The notes: generated by a model not told the origin, from the letters alone. Shown: positions 35,564-44,885, counted from the stretch's first letter. The stretch is 64,000 bases of DNA from JACKIC01 sp964392305 (GCA_964392305.1 CAYMPV010000007.1:160483-224482), one strand, 5' to 3'. Program-made: numbers and translations.

Positions 35564-37294
35564 ATGAAGACCCCTGGTGCCGCCATCCGTCCGTTCCTGG
35601 TGATCGCGTTCACGTTCGGCATCATCCACGCCCAGCAGGATGCCGGCCAACAGCGGGCCCGGGCCTACGACGTGCGTGACATCGTGCGCCGCGAACCCGA
35701 CTTCCTGCCCGCGCCGGTGGTCGATGCCTCGTTCGTGCCGATCGCCGACGACACGGGTGACGAACCCCATGCCGCGCTCGAGATCGGCGACCTGGTGAGC
35801 GCGGTGCGCATGGGCACGTCGCCGATGTACTGGGAGAGGGAAGGGGTCGAGGTCCGCGCCGAGGATGCCGGGTTCCTGTCCGTGGTTTGCGATGAGGCGA
35901 TGCACACCAACATCCGCGGGGTGCTGACCAGGCTGCGACAGCTGCTGTTCGAACCGGTGCTCATCGAGGTGCACGAGTTGCCCGGCGCGGCCCTCGGCCA
36001 GCACCGGTCGGTGCTGTCTGCGGAGGAGGCCGATGCGCTGCTCACGGCGGCGGATGGGCATCGTGTGTATGCGGGTCGGACCGACCCACGCAATCCCCTG
36101 CTGCTCGAGTCCAAGCGCATCCAGAACCGCATCGCCGGCATGCGCATGATGGTCGCGCAGAACGCGGCTGCGCCCGACCTGGCACTCGCGACCGACAACT
36201 ATGGATCGAGTTGGACGGTTCGGGCGGCGCGCACGAGCGGTGATGCGATGCTCGTCAGCATCTCGGGATGCGAACGTTCGCTCGAAGCCGGGCCGGTTCG
36301 CGAATTGCCGACAGGAGACGAAGGCAAGGTCGCCTCGTTGGAACTGCCGGTGACGCGCATCGCCACGTGCCATGCGAGTTCGTACCTGCGTCCGGGGCAG
36401 GCGATGCTGATCGGCAGCGATGCTCCCGGAGGGGTGGTGCTCTGTGTGCGCGTCCGGCGCAACGGCCAGCCAACGCCTGCCGAAGTCGGTGCCATGACCG
36501 TGTACCCGGTCGGCAACCTCGTCCGTGGGGCCGCCCGGCCGACCGGCCTGACCGTTCCGTACGAAGAAGGCACCTTGTTCAAGGAGTCGGAGAACGAACC
36601 GATGCCGGCGGTGCTCGACGAAGGACGCCTGATGGACTGGCTGCGGTCGCAGGTGGATCCCGCGACCTGGGACGGCGCGCCGAACGCGATGTGCTACCTC
36701 GACGGCATGCTGTTCGTGAGCGCCGGAGCGGCGACGCAGCAGGGGATCGTCGACCAGTTGCGGTCGCTGCAAAGCCTCGACGCGCGCCAATACTCCCTCG
36801 AGGTGCGTTTCGGTGACGTGCCGGACGAGGTCATGAAGACGTTCGGCGGCATCGCCGCCGAGCAGCTGGCCGGTGCGTTGCCGCAGCGCAGCATGTCCAC
36901 GGTGTCCGCCAGTCGCGGCGCCCGCCTCAGCGCCACCTGGCACACGCCGTACGTGAAGGGCTACGACGTCGTGATCGCTTCGGGCAGCGCCGCAACGACG
37001 CCGGAGCTCGGCTCCATCGCACGGGGCTTCTTGCTGCGCGGCAACGTCGCGCCGCTGGACGACGCGACCGTGTTGCTCGACCTGCGCCTGTCGATCCTGG
37101 CGCACGCGACGGAACCGGCGCGGTTCTCGCTGCGCGACCCGCGTTTCGCCCAGGTCGACAAGATCGACGTGCGCGAGAACAAGATCCGCGGCGCGACGGT
37201 CGTGGCGTTGGGTGAGTGGACGATCCTGCAGCTGACCCCGGCCGAAGGTGGTCAGGGGCATGTCGCGGTCGTGGCGCGGCTGCGGGCGCTGTAG
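35564..37294 (+). CDS. Secreted protein with two tandem secretin-N-like modules
   Basis: A 576-residue protein; signal peptide ends IHA|QQD. It contains two copies of one unit. The first runs from about residue 65 (DLVSAVRMGTSPMYWEREGV, then GFLSVVCDEAMHTNIRGVLTRLRQL), the second from about 345 (LMDWLRSQVDPATWDGAP, then GMLFVSAGAATQQGIVDQLRSL). Each is followed by a beta-rich segment resembling the start of a secretin domain. The pattern 'lI...V.P.sW..G, G.LvV....h..I...L..LR' is that of periplasmic N-domains of GspD-like proteins. The pore domain seems absent or degenerate. It may form or cap a ring in the envelope. Confidence 0.7.
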   Translation: MKTPGAAIRPFLVIAFTFGIIHAQQDAGQQRARAYDVRDIVRREPDFLPAPVVDASFVPIADDTGDEPHAALEIGDLVSAVRMGTSPMYWEREGVEVRAEDAGFLSVVCDEAMHTNIRGVLTRLRQLLFEPVLIEVHELPGAALGQHRSVLSAEEADALLTAADGHRVYAGRTDPRNPLLLESKRIQNRIAGMRMMVAQNAAAPDLALATDNYGSSWTVRAARTSGDAMLVSISGCERSLEAGPVRELPTGDEGKVASLELPVTRIATCHASSYLRPGQAMLIGSDAPGGVVLCVRVRRNGQPTPAEVGAMTVYPVGNLVRGAARPTGLTVPYEEGTLFKESENEPMPAVLDEGRLMDWLRSQVDPATWDGAPNAMCYLDGMLFVSAGAATQQGIVDQLRSLQSLDARQYSLEVRFGDVPDEVMKTFGGIAAEQLAGALPQRSMSTVSASRGARLSATWHTPYVKGYDVVIASGSAATTPELGSIARGFLLRGNVAPLDDATVLLDLRLSILAHATEPARFSLRDPRFAQVDKIDVRENKIRGATVVALGEWTILQLTPAEGGQGHVAVVARLRAL

Positions 37295-37304
37295 GCGCCG
37301 CGTC

Positions 37305-39359
37305 CTAACGGCGTCGCTGCAGCCGAACGCTGCGCACGTGTGCTCCGACGGCCTCGGCAGCGACGACCAGCGTGAGCACGCAGGGCACAGGTCCGGTGTC
37401 GACACGCGAGTACTCGTCGCGCTCCGGCAACGGCTCGCCGTCGGCGTCGCGCAGTGTCCAGTGCAGGCCGGCAATCACGGGTTCGGCGGTGAGCCGCCAC
37501 TCTCCCGCAGGTACCTGCAGGCCGTGCAGCGAGTACTCGCCGGGTCGACGGACCTGCAGGCACGGCCCTTGGGCGTCGACCGCGAGCACGACGCCGTGCA
37601 ACAACCATGGCCGCATCAACGCGGCCGTCTGCTGCCACGCGGCGAGCGCGACCGGGTCCGTCGGTGGCGTCTTGCGCATGCCCGGTTGCATCTGCCAGCC
37701 GCCGACGAAGTAGGCCGGGACGTCGATGTGGTCGTCATGCACCCGCAGCCCGACGCGGCCGTGCAGGCGCAACCAGATCGGCAGCAGCCGCTCGCCGGTC
37801 GTCGAGCGCGCGCCGAGGTCGTCACGCACCACCAGCCAGGCGCAGCGGTAGGCCAACACGAAGCGCGCATCGTCGACCAGCTGCAGGCCGTTGGCGTCGT
37901 GCGGCAGTTCGCCGCCGAACACGAACAGGTCCGGCTCGCGCCGCAGCAGCTCGTCGGGCCGCGCGCGGCGATGGGCACGTTCGTAGGCGTTGCCGGCCGG
38001 AGCGCGGGTGACGTCGCGCGCGATCGCCTGGTCACACAGCCCCAGCATGTCCAGGCTCGGCAACCTGCTGGCGAAGGGCAAGGCGCCGGCGGCGTCGACG
38101 GCCACCAGCGGACGTTCGTTTGCGAACGCCTGGGCCAAGGTGTCACCGGCGGCCAACATGTCGCCTTCCCAACGTTCTCCGGCGGCGCGCGCGGTCTGCG
38201 GCGAGTTGATGGTGCCGATGCGGGTCGATGCGACCGCGACACCGGCGACCGTCAGCGTGAGCAACCAGCAGCGGCGGTCCACGCCGGCGAGCCGTTCGAA
38301 CAACATGCCGACCAGCAAGCCGAGCAGCGGCAGGATCGGCATGGCGAAGCGGAACGCGGGGAAGAAGTCGCCGCCGATCGCCACCAGGTAGCCGGCCCAC
38401 GCGAACACCATCGCCGTCAGCGTCAGCGCGATGGTGCGCGCGGCGCCGTGCGGTCGGGGCCAGATTGCGGCGAGGGCGGCGAGCGCAGCGAGCCAGGGCA
38501 TCGCCGCAGCGAGTTCGGCGAGGTGGCCCAGGCCGTCGCGCGGTGACCAAACACCGATCGCGAGCTTGACGCGGGCGGTGTTGGCGAGCCAATCCCCGTG
38601 ATGGACGATGCGGAACACGGTCTGGCCCAGCCAGGCGACGATCGTCGGCGTCACGATGGCGATCGGCAGGCGCCAACGCTGCGCCGCGGCGGCGGGCGCG
38701 AGAACGAGCACGATCGCGGCGACGGCCGGCAGCAACGGTGCGTCGGGGCGGGTCAGGGTGGCCGCTGCGAACCACCCGCCGCTGATCCAGCCGATGCGGC
38801 GCGGTGCGTCGGCAGACACGGCCCGTTCGAGTCCGAGCAGCGCCAGCGTGTTGCACAGCAACACCAGCGGCATCTCGAGGCCGCCGATCGTCCACGGCGG
38901 CACCGCGACGGTCGCTGCGAGCAGCGGCGCGGCGGCACTGGCCGGGGACCGGCGGAATCGCCAGGCGATCGCGAGCAGCGACGCGACGACACACGACACG
39001 CCGAGAACGCGCGCAGCCAGTGGCAGCGGCAAACCGGCACCGCCAGCCGCCGCGCAGAGCAGCAGCCAGAGCAGGTTCGAATAGCCCTCGGCGCGTTCCC
39101 CGTCGGTCCAGGTCAGGCCAGCACCGGCCAGCAGACGGTCGGCGTAACGCAGCGAGATGTAGGCGTCGTCGGCGAAGAACGGCCACACGTCGACGATGCC
39201 CCAGATCAGCAGGGCCACCGCCGCCAGCGCGCCGACGGCGCCGCAGAGCAGCGGGCGGCGTCTCACCGGGGGCTGGTCTGGGTCGTTGCGGTGGAGGGCG
39301 GCGGACACGTCGGGCTCGGCGGAGTCGCGCACCTTATGGCCAAACGCATGCAGATCCAC
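37305..39359 (-). CDS. GT-C type polytopic membrane glycosyltransferase-like protein
   Basis: A 684-residue protein with a GTG start. About 11-12 membrane segments fill residues 38-420; a soluble domain of about 260 residues follows outside. The first loop carries FFADDAYISLRYADRLLAGAG then GERAEGYSNLLWLLL, the signature of a GT-C family related to mycobacterial arabinofuranosyltransferases, in which the first acidic pair binds the lipid-phosphate-sugar donor. It would transfer a sugar from a polyprenyl-phosphate donor to a glycan or protein outside the membrane. Donor and acceptor are unknown. Its 3' end lies 11 bases from the convergent secretin-N-like gene. Confidence 0.8.
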   Translation of the reverse strand: MDLHAFGHKVRDSAEPDVSAALHRNDPDQPPVRRRPLLCGAVGALAAVALLIWGIVDVWPFFADDAYISLRYADRLLAGAGLTWTDGERAEGYSNLLWLLLCAAAGGAGLPLPLAARVLGVSCVVASLLAIAWRFRRSPASAAAPLLAATVAVPPWTIGGLEMPLVLLCNTLALLGLERAVSADAPRRIGWISGGWFAAATLTRPDAPLLPAVAAIVLVLAPAAAAQRWRLPIAIVTPTIVAWLGQTVFRIVHHGDWLANTARVKLAIGVWSPRDGLGHLAELAAAMPWLAALAALAAIWPRPHGAARTIALTLTAMVFAWAGYLVAIGGDFFPAFRFAMPILPLLGLLVGMLFERLAGVDRRCWLLTLTVAGVAVASTRIGTINSPQTARAAGERWEGDMLAAGDTLAQAFANERPLVAVDAAGALPFASRLPSLDMLGLCDQAIARDVTRAPAGNAYERAHRRARPDELLRREPDLFVFGGELPHDANGLQLVDDARFVLAYRCAWLVVRDDLGARSTTGERLLPIWLRLHGRVGLRVHDDHIDVPAYFVGGWQMQPGMRKTPPTDPVALAAWQQTAALMRPWLLHGVVLAVDAQGPCLQVRRPGEYSLHGLQVPAGEWRLTAEPVIAGLHWTLRDADGEPLPERDEYSRVDTGPVPCVLTLVVAAEAVGAHVRSVRLQRRR

Positions 39360-39457
39360 CGGCGCGGCGTCAGTTCGGTTTCCGTGGCCCTGCCGCTGCA
39401 GCGGTCACGACTGTCGCAGCCCCTGTTGCGTTGCGGCGCGTTCCCTCCCGGTGGTCC

Positions 39458-41656
39458 ATGCGTACCAAGCTCCTGCTCTCCCTCGTCTTCGTCCCGCTGC
39501 TCGGCGATCTGTGTGCCCAACAGCCTGTTCCGCCTGCGCCTCACCACGCCCAGGGGGTTGCGGACCGGGTCCGCTTCGATCAGCCGCGGCCGGACGGGCC
39601 GCTGTGGGCATTGGGGCGCACCTGGAAGGCGAGCTTCGATCAGCGCGGCTGCACGGTGATCCCGTTCTTCGGCAGCAGTGCGCCGCAGAATTACCCGCTG
39701 CACCTGTCACTGGCCGGCGCGTGTGTCGGTGGGCAGCCGCTGCCGCTGCACGATGGTGGGGTCACGCGTGACGGCACGGCGGTGCGCACCTCGCACGGGG
39801 CGCTGACCGAGGTCGTCGAGGCCTCGCTCGATCAGCTCGAGCAGTCGTTCGTGTTCGAGACCTTGCCCAACCGCGGGGCGATCGCCGTCGAGGTGCGCAT
39901 CGACACGGAACTGACCGCGACTGCGATCGAGGGAGGCCTGCGCTTCGCGAACGACATCGGCCACGTCGACTACACCAAGGCCATCGCGGTCGATGCCGGG
40001 GGGCGGCGTTTGCCGCTCGACATCGTCTGGACCGGCGCCAGCGTGCGCATGGAGATCCCGGCCACCTTCGTCGCCGAGGCGACGTTGCCGATCGTGCTCG
40101 ATCCGACGCTGAACTACTGGTATCTGCTCGGTTCGGGCACCACGCAACTGCAGCACGACTCGGATCCGGCTTCGATCCAGGCGCTCGGCGGGCGCACGTT
40201 GATGGTCTGGCAGCGCCAATGGAGCCTGACCGACCAGGACTGCTTCGGGCTGATGTTCGACGGCAACCTCGGGCTCGTCGCCACCGACTTCGCGATCGAC
40301 TTCACCAGCGAGGACTGGCTGCGCGTCGCGGTCGCGGGCAGCAACTACGCCCAGAACTTCTGTCTCGTGGGTGAGGTCCGCCTCGGTTCGCTGTTCTACA
40401 TCGGCGGCCGCTTGATCGCCGCGAACGCCGCGGTCGGTGCGACGTTCGACATCGAGCGCAACGGCGTCGTCGGCATCGGCGGCGACGACCATCACCCCGA
40501 CGTGGGCAGCGATCCATACTTCGGCGTCGGTCGCTACACGGTCGTCTTCAGCAAGACGACGGCCGGCGGCTCGCAGATCTACTACAAGCAGCTCACGACC
40601 TCCGGCGGTCTGCAGACCACCAACCCGGTGCTGCTCAGCGCCACGTCCTCGGCCACCAGCCGGCCGTCGATCAGCAAGTCGTGTGGTCAGTCCAACGGCC
40701 TACGCGCCTCCTGGTTGGTCACCTGGCAACAGCCGTATCCTTCGTCGCCCAACGACCAGGAGGTGCATGGTCGCTTCGTCGACTGGAACGGGAGCCTGCC
40801 CGGCGCCGCCTTCGGCATCGCCCTGTCGATCGGCGAAGAGACCGCGCCGGCATCGGGATCGCCGATCGACGCGAACGGCGTGCGCTACTGGCCGATGGGT
40901 TACGAATGGGCCTCGTCGGTGGGGCAATTGCGGGAGGTGCGCTGTCATCTGTTGCGCGGCGATGGCTCGCTGCAGACCAATCTGCCCGTCAGCAACGGTG
41001 CGCCGGGCAGCGACGCGCGTGAACCGAGGGTGGACTCGGACGGCACCCGGTTCGTCGTCTGCATGACCACGGGCGTGGCCAGCATGCCACAAGCCGTGGA
41101 GGCGGTGACGCTCGCCTACCTGCCCGCCGGCAACTCGTTCCGCATCGAAGAACGCAGCGACCTGCAGACCTCGGCGGTCGAGAGCTACAGCCAGCCGAAC
41201 CTCTGTGCCGACTTCAGCGGCGGCAGCAATCGCACGCCGCGTTACGTGATCTCGTTCACCGAGGTCAACCTGAACACGTTCCGGCTCGCGGCGTACGGCG
41301 GTCACAGCGGCGACACGAACTTCTTCAGCTACCGACCGAGCCAATGCGGCAACCTGCCGATCACGGCATCGGGCTCGCCGGTCCTGGGCCAGACGGTCAC
41401 CGTCACGGTCGGCAGCGGTGGCATCGCGGGCACGCTGCTCGGCTTCCCCGGGCAGATCCCGTTCAACGCGGGGTGCTCGTGCTGGCTCGGCGTCAACCAG
41501 GGCATCACCTTCGTCGGCAGCGTGCTGAACTGGAACGTGCCGGTCGATGCGGCCTACGTCGGCCTGCCGCTCGCGGTGCAGGGTTGGACGTTCGCAGGTT
41601 CCCAGTGCCTTGGGGCGATCGACATCAGCGATACGGTCGACTTCACGATCCGCTGA
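39458..41656 (+). CDS. Large secreted protein with shared C-terminal module
   Basis: A 732-residue protein; signal peptide ends LCA|QQP. Residues about 25-220 are beta-rich, with a FVAEATLPIVLDPTLNYW segment that recalls planctomycete proteins carrying a domain before repeated propeller-like units. Residues about 225-620 have propeller-like repeats (ALGGRTLMVWQRQW, GRYTVVFSKTTAGGSQIYYK, GLRASWLVTWQQPYPSS, TPRYVISFTEVN). The last 110 residues are the shared module (PVLGQTVTVTVGS, FNAGCSCWLGVN, WNVPVDAAYVGLPLAVQGW). No enzyme signature is seen. It is divergent from the GT-C gene with a gap of under 100 bases. Confidence 0.82.
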   Translation: MRTKLLLSLVFVPLLGDLCAQQPVPPAPHHAQGVADRVRFDQPRPDGPLWALGRTWKASFDQRGCTVIPFFGSSAPQNYPLHLSLAGACVGGQPLPLHDGGVTRDGTAVRTSHGALTEVVEASLDQLEQSFVFETLPNRGAIAVEVRIDTELTATAIEGGLRFANDIGHVDYTKAIAVDAGGRRLPLDIVWTGASVRMEIPATFVAEATLPIVLDPTLNYWYLLGSGTTQLQHDSDPASIQALGGRTLMVWQRQWSLTDQDCFGLMFDGNLGLVATDFAIDFTSEDWLRVAVAGSNYAQNFCLVGEVRLGSLFYIGGRLIAANAAVGATFDIERNGVVGIGGDDHHPDVGSDPYFGVGRYTVVFSKTTAGGSQIYYKQLTTSGGLQTTNPVLLSATSSATSRPSISKSCGQSNGLRASWLVTWQQPYPSSPNDQEVHGRFVDWNGSLPGAAFGIALSIGEETAPASGSPIDANGVRYWPMGYEWASSVGQLREVRCHLLRGDGSLQTNLPVSNGAPGSDAREPRVDSDGTRFVVCMTTGVASMPQAVEAVTLAYLPAGNSFRIEERSDLQTSAVESYSQPNLCADFSGGSNRTPRYVISFTEVNLNTFRLAAYGGHSGDTNFFSYRPSQCGNLPITASGSPVLGQTVTVTVGSGGIAGTLLGFPGQIPFNAGCSCWLGVNQGITFVGSVLNWNVPVDAAYVGLPLAVQGWTFAGSQCLGAIDISDTVDFTIR

Positions 41657-41809
41657 GCATCGTGGTGTCGGGCGGCCGCATCGGCGACGACAAAAGCGGC
41701 GGGCGTGGTGTAAGCTCCCCGACCCGGACGAGGGCGCCGCCGCTGCGTTGGCACGGGGATGGTGCCCCGAACCGGATCGACGACCGCCCGCCCAGAAGAT
41801 CGAGCCCTC

Positions 41810-43120
41810 ATGCGTGCGAAGACGGCCAAGTCCGAGCAGGACCGTGTCGCGTTCCATCTGTTCTGGGTGTCCGCGGTGTTCCTCGCCCTCTGTTACGGCG
41901 TCGTCGCCGGCATCCTGCAGCTGTTCCCCTACGCGATCTTCGCCAAGGCCCTGCAGGGCGGCTCGCAACTGCGTGGGGATCCCGGCGTCGTCGACGACCG
42001 CTGGTACTACAAGAACGTCAAGCCCGGCCTGCCCGCGATCAACAACAGCGGGCTGGCGCAGCAGGGGCTGAACCTCGTGACCGAGGTCCGCGGTGACTCG
42101 CTCGCCGTCAAGGTCATGGACCTCGACGGCAACACGGTGCATCGCTGGGCCATCGACTGGTTCGCGATCTGGCCCGATGCCGGTCACGTGCCGGAACGGC
42201 TGCGGCCACGTTCGCGTCCGGGCACGCACGTCGACGGTGCCGCCGTGCTCGAGAACGGCGACCTCGTGTTCAACTTCGAGCACCTCGGCCTGGTGCGGTT
42301 GGACCGCGACGGCGCCGTCGTCTGGCGCCTGCCGTACCAGACGCATCACTCGGTGTGGCGCGGCGACGACGGCAACCTGTGGGTGTGTGGGCAGAAGGAG
42401 CGGCTGCAACCGCTGGCCGGGTTTCCCAACCTCGTGCCGCCGTTCGTCGAGGACACCGTGCTCGTCGTCACCACGGCGGGCCAGATCGTCAAGGAATGGT
42501 CGGTGCTCGAACTGCTGCGGGCCAACGGCCGGTATGGCCTGTTGTGCATGGCCAGCCAGGACAACTTCTCGACGGCCGTGTCCGGCGACATCACCCACCT
42601 CAACCACGTCGAGCCGTTTCCCGCGACCATGAAGCCCGGCATCTTCGCGCCGGGTGACGTGCTCGTCTCGTTGCGCAACGTCAACACGGTGTTCGTGTTC
42701 GACAGCAGGTCCGGGGTGATCAAGTTCGCCAGCACCGGCCAGTTCGTGCGCCAGCACGATCCGCACTTCGTCGACGGCGACACGTTCTCCGTGTTCGACA
42801 ACAACAACCTCGGCGTCGCCGCCAAGGACAGCCCGCAGAGCCGCATCGTGCTGATCTCGGCGCGGTCCAACACGGCGCAGACGTACTTCGCGGGTTCGTC
42901 GAGCCATCCGTTCTTCACGCCGATCCTCGGCCGTCACCAGTGGCTGGCGAACGGGCACCTGCTGATCACCGACTCGTGCGGCGGTCGAGCCTTCGAACTC
43001 GACCGCAACCTGCAGGTGGTCTGGTGGTATCTCAACTACGTCGATGCCGGCGTGGTGGGGGCCATCGAGCAGGTCGAACGCATTCCGCTTGGTCACGCCT
43101 CACACTACCGTCGCCACTGA
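41810..43120 (+). CDS. Arylsulfotransferase-like (ASST family) membrane-anchored propeller
   Basis: A 436-residue protein. One membrane helix (FHLFWVSAVFLALCYGVVAGIL, about 18-40) anchors it as an N-in protein with the rest outside. From about residue 85 it shows ASST-type propeller blades: GLNLVTEVRGDSLAVKVMDL, GAAVLENGDLVFNFEHLGLV, LDRDGAVVWRLPYQTHHSVW, DDGNLWVCGQKE and HQWLANGHLLITDSCGGRAF. The HHSVW segment places histidines where ASST enzymes have a catalytic His, but I cannot confirm activity. It heads a tight operon ending in a PAPS-type sulfotransferase, so a role in sulfate-group transfer or recognition is likely. Confidence 0.8.
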   Translation: MRAKTAKSEQDRVAFHLFWVSAVFLALCYGVVAGILQLFPYAIFAKALQGGSQLRGDPGVVDDRWYYKNVKPGLPAINNSGLAQQGLNLVTEVRGDSLAVKVMDLDGNTVHRWAIDWFAIWPDAGHVPERLRPRSRPGTHVDGAAVLENGDLVFNFEHLGLVRLDRDGAVVWRLPYQTHHSVWRGDDGNLWVCGQKERLQPLAGFPNLVPPFVEDTVLVVTTAGQIVKEWSVLELLRANGRYGLLCMASQDNFSTAVSGDITHLNHVEPFPATMKPGIFAPGDVLVSLRNVNTVFVFDSRSGVIKFASTGQFVRQHDPHFVDGDTFSVFDNNNLGVAAKDSPQSRIVLISARSNTAQTYFAGSSSHPFFTPILGRHQWLANGHLLITDSCGGRAFELDRNLQVVWWYLNYVDAGVVGAIEQVERIPLGHASHYRRH

Positions 43121-43156
43121 GAGAGCACTGAGCACACCCTGCCGACCAGTCGAACC

Positions 43157-43381
43157 ATGACCGCCATCACCGTGCTGTGTTACATCGGTCCCGGCGGCGC
43201 GTTGTCGGCGATCGGCGCGTTCTTGGCGCTGCTCGCCGCGGTGGTGTTCGCCGCGATCGGTTTCGTCTGGTACCCGATCAAACGTCTGCTGCGGGTGCTG
43301 CGGGCCCGGGCCGCGGCGAAGGGTGGCGCGGCGCCCGAAACGACGCGGCGCTCAGAGACCGCCGGGAGTGGCGAACCTTGA
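43157..43381 (+). CDS. Small single-pass membrane protein of the sulfotransferase operon
   Basis: A 74-residue protein: CYIGPGGALSAIGAFLALLA opens a single long hydrophobic stretch (about 7-40), followed by a basic tail (YPIKRLLRVLRARAAAKGG). The YIGPG start is distinctive. It lies 36 bases after the ASST-like gene and overlaps the next gene by four bases (TTGA), so it is made with them. Length and layout suggest an accessory or assembly subunit. Confidence 0.72.
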   Translation: MTAITVLCYIGPGGALSAIGAFLALLAAVVFAAIGFVWYPIKRLLRVLRARAAAKGGAAPETTRRSETAGSGEP

Positions 43382-43758
43382 CCTGGGCCGCCGCTCTGTT
43401 CGTGGTCGCCGCGTTCGTCGTCGTCGCGAGGTTGCTGCGGGTACCGGCGCAGGCCCACGCTGTCGTCAACCGGAGCCGGGCTGCGTTCGCCGCGCTGCGG
43501 GATCCCGGCCTGGACGAGCGGCAGCGCGAACAGGCGGCGCGGCAGCACGCGGGCCGTCTGCTGTGGTTGTGCCTTGGCATCGTCGCTGCCACCGCCGCGG
43601 CCATCGCATTGCCGTTCGGCCTCGTCGCCCTGCTCGGCGTCGCGGGCGCGGTCGACTTCGAGGCCGTCGTGCGGTGCACCGTCTCGCCGCTGTTCTTCTT
43701 GGTCGCGCTCCCCCTGGGAACGGTCACCGCGCTGCTGCTGCGCGAGCGTCGGTCGTGA
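43378..43758 (+). CDS. Small membrane protein of the sulfotransferase operon
   Basis: A 126-residue protein starting at TTG within the previous stop. Three hydrophobic segments are visible: WAAALFVVAAFVVVARLL (about 3-20), RLLWLCLGIVAATAAAIALPF and, near the C-terminus, SPLFFLVALPLGTVTALLL. The part between the first two is a charged helix with QREQAARQHAGR. Family unknown. It overlaps the sulfotransferase gene by four bases (GTGA), so the four genes from 41810 form one translationally coupled unit. Confidence 0.7.
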   Translation: MTWAAALFVVAAFVVVARLLRVPAQAHAVVNRSRAAFAALRDPGLDERQREQAARQHAGRLLWLCLGIVAATAAAIALPFGLVALLGVAGAVDFEAVVRCTVSPLFFLVALPLGTVTALLLRERRS

Positions 43759-44831
43759 GCTCGCCGCCGCGTCACGGCTGGTGGGATCGCGTGTTGCATC
43801 GTGTCGCGTTCGCCACGCGCCGAGCGCAGCTCGGCATCGCCGACCTCGAACAGCGCCTGTTCCGCAAGGAGCTCGCGGCCACCGCGGTGGAGACACCCGT
43901 GTTCATCACCGCGTTGCCGCGCGCCGGCACGACGATGTTGCTCGAACTGCTGGCGGCCTGCCCGGCGTTCGCGTCCAGCACCTATCGCGACATGCCGTTC
44001 GTGCTCTGCCCGATGGCGTGGCGCTCGTTGGCGCGGCGGCTGCAGCGGCCGACCGAACCGCACGAACGTGCGCACGGCGACGGCATCTCGATCTCGGTCG
44101 ACAGCCCCGAGGCGTTCGAGGAGGTGATCTGGTCGGTGTTCTGGCCCGAGCACTACGGCGCGTGCTCGATCACGCCGTGGCAAGACGACGACCGCCCGGA
44201 GTTCAAGGAGTTCTTCGCGGCGCATCGCCGCAAGGTCGTTGCCCTGCGTGCGCGCGACGAGCCGCGGGCTCGGCGTTACCTCGCCAAGAACAACCTGCAC
44301 GTCGCGCGTATCCCGGCCCTCTGGCAGGCGGTGCCGGAGGCCACGGTGCTCGTGCCGTTCCGCGAGCCGCTGCAGCAGGCGGCCTCGCTGTTGCGTCAGC
44401 ATCTGCGGTTCCTCGAGCTGCATCGCGCCGACCCGTTCGCGCGGCGCTACATGGCCGCGATCGGACACTTCGACTTCGGCGCCAACCTGCGCCCGATCGA
44501 CTTCGAGGGGCTGCTGGGCAACGACGTGGCCGCGCGCGCATGTGGCCTCACCTTCTGGCTCGACTACTGGCTCGCGACCTATCGACACGTGCTCACGCAC
44601 GCGTCGGATCCGAGGCTGGTGTTGGTCGACTTCGACGCGCTGGCGGCGACGCGCGCGGTCGCGCCGTTGGCGTCGCGTCTGGGCATCGAGGATGTCGGCG
44701 CGCTGCAACGCGCCGCGGCGCGCCTGCAGTCGCCGCCCCAGCGTGAGGTCGACGTATCGGGGGTTCCGGCCGCGACGCTGGACGCTCTGACGGGCACGCA
44801 TCGGTCGCTGCTCGACGCGGCGCTGTGTTGA
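43755..44831 (+). CDS. PAPS-dependent sulfotransferase
   Basis: A 358-residue protein with a GTG start. The 5'-phosphosulfate loop is clear: FITALPRAGTTMLLELLAA (about 50-68), and the 3'-phosphate site follows as VLVPFREPLQQAASLL (about 198-213), with the serine in its usual place. It should move a sulfuryl group from PAPS to a hydroxyl or amine of a carbohydrate, lipid or tyrosine. Acceptor unknown. Its position at the end of an operon with an ASST-like propeller and two small membrane proteins suggests that the product is a membrane-linked or exported molecule. Confidence 0.86.
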   Translation: MSSPPRHGWWDRVLHRVAFATRRAQLGIADLEQRLFRKELAATAVETPVFITALPRAGTTMLLELLAACPAFASSTYRDMPFVLCPMAWRSLARRLQRPTEPHERAHGDGISISVDSPEAFEEVIWSVFWPEHYGACSITPWQDDDRPEFKEFFAAHRRKVVALRARDEPRARRYLAKNNLHVARIPALWQAVPEATVLVPFREPLQQAASLLRQHLRFLELHRADPFARRYMAAIGHFDFGANLRPIDFEGLLGNDVAARACGLTFWLDYWLATYRHVLTHASDPRLVLVDFDALAATRAVAPLASRLGIEDVGALQRAAARLQSPPQREVDVSGVPAATLDALTGTHRSLLDAALC

Positions 44832-44863
44832 AAGGAACGGTTAATCGCTTGGCGCCGATCGGT

Positions 44864-44881
44864 CGCGACTCGATAGTCGCG
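44864..44881. promoter_or_regulatory. 18-bp inverted repeat immediately before the TrkH-type start codon
   Basis: CGCGACT and AGTCGCG form a seven-base-pair stem around a CGAT loop; the GTG start is four bases further on (44886). A -10-like GATAGT overlaps its right half. It could be an operator or a hairpin that controls initiation. Confidence 0.5.
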
Positions 44882-44885
44882 CCCC

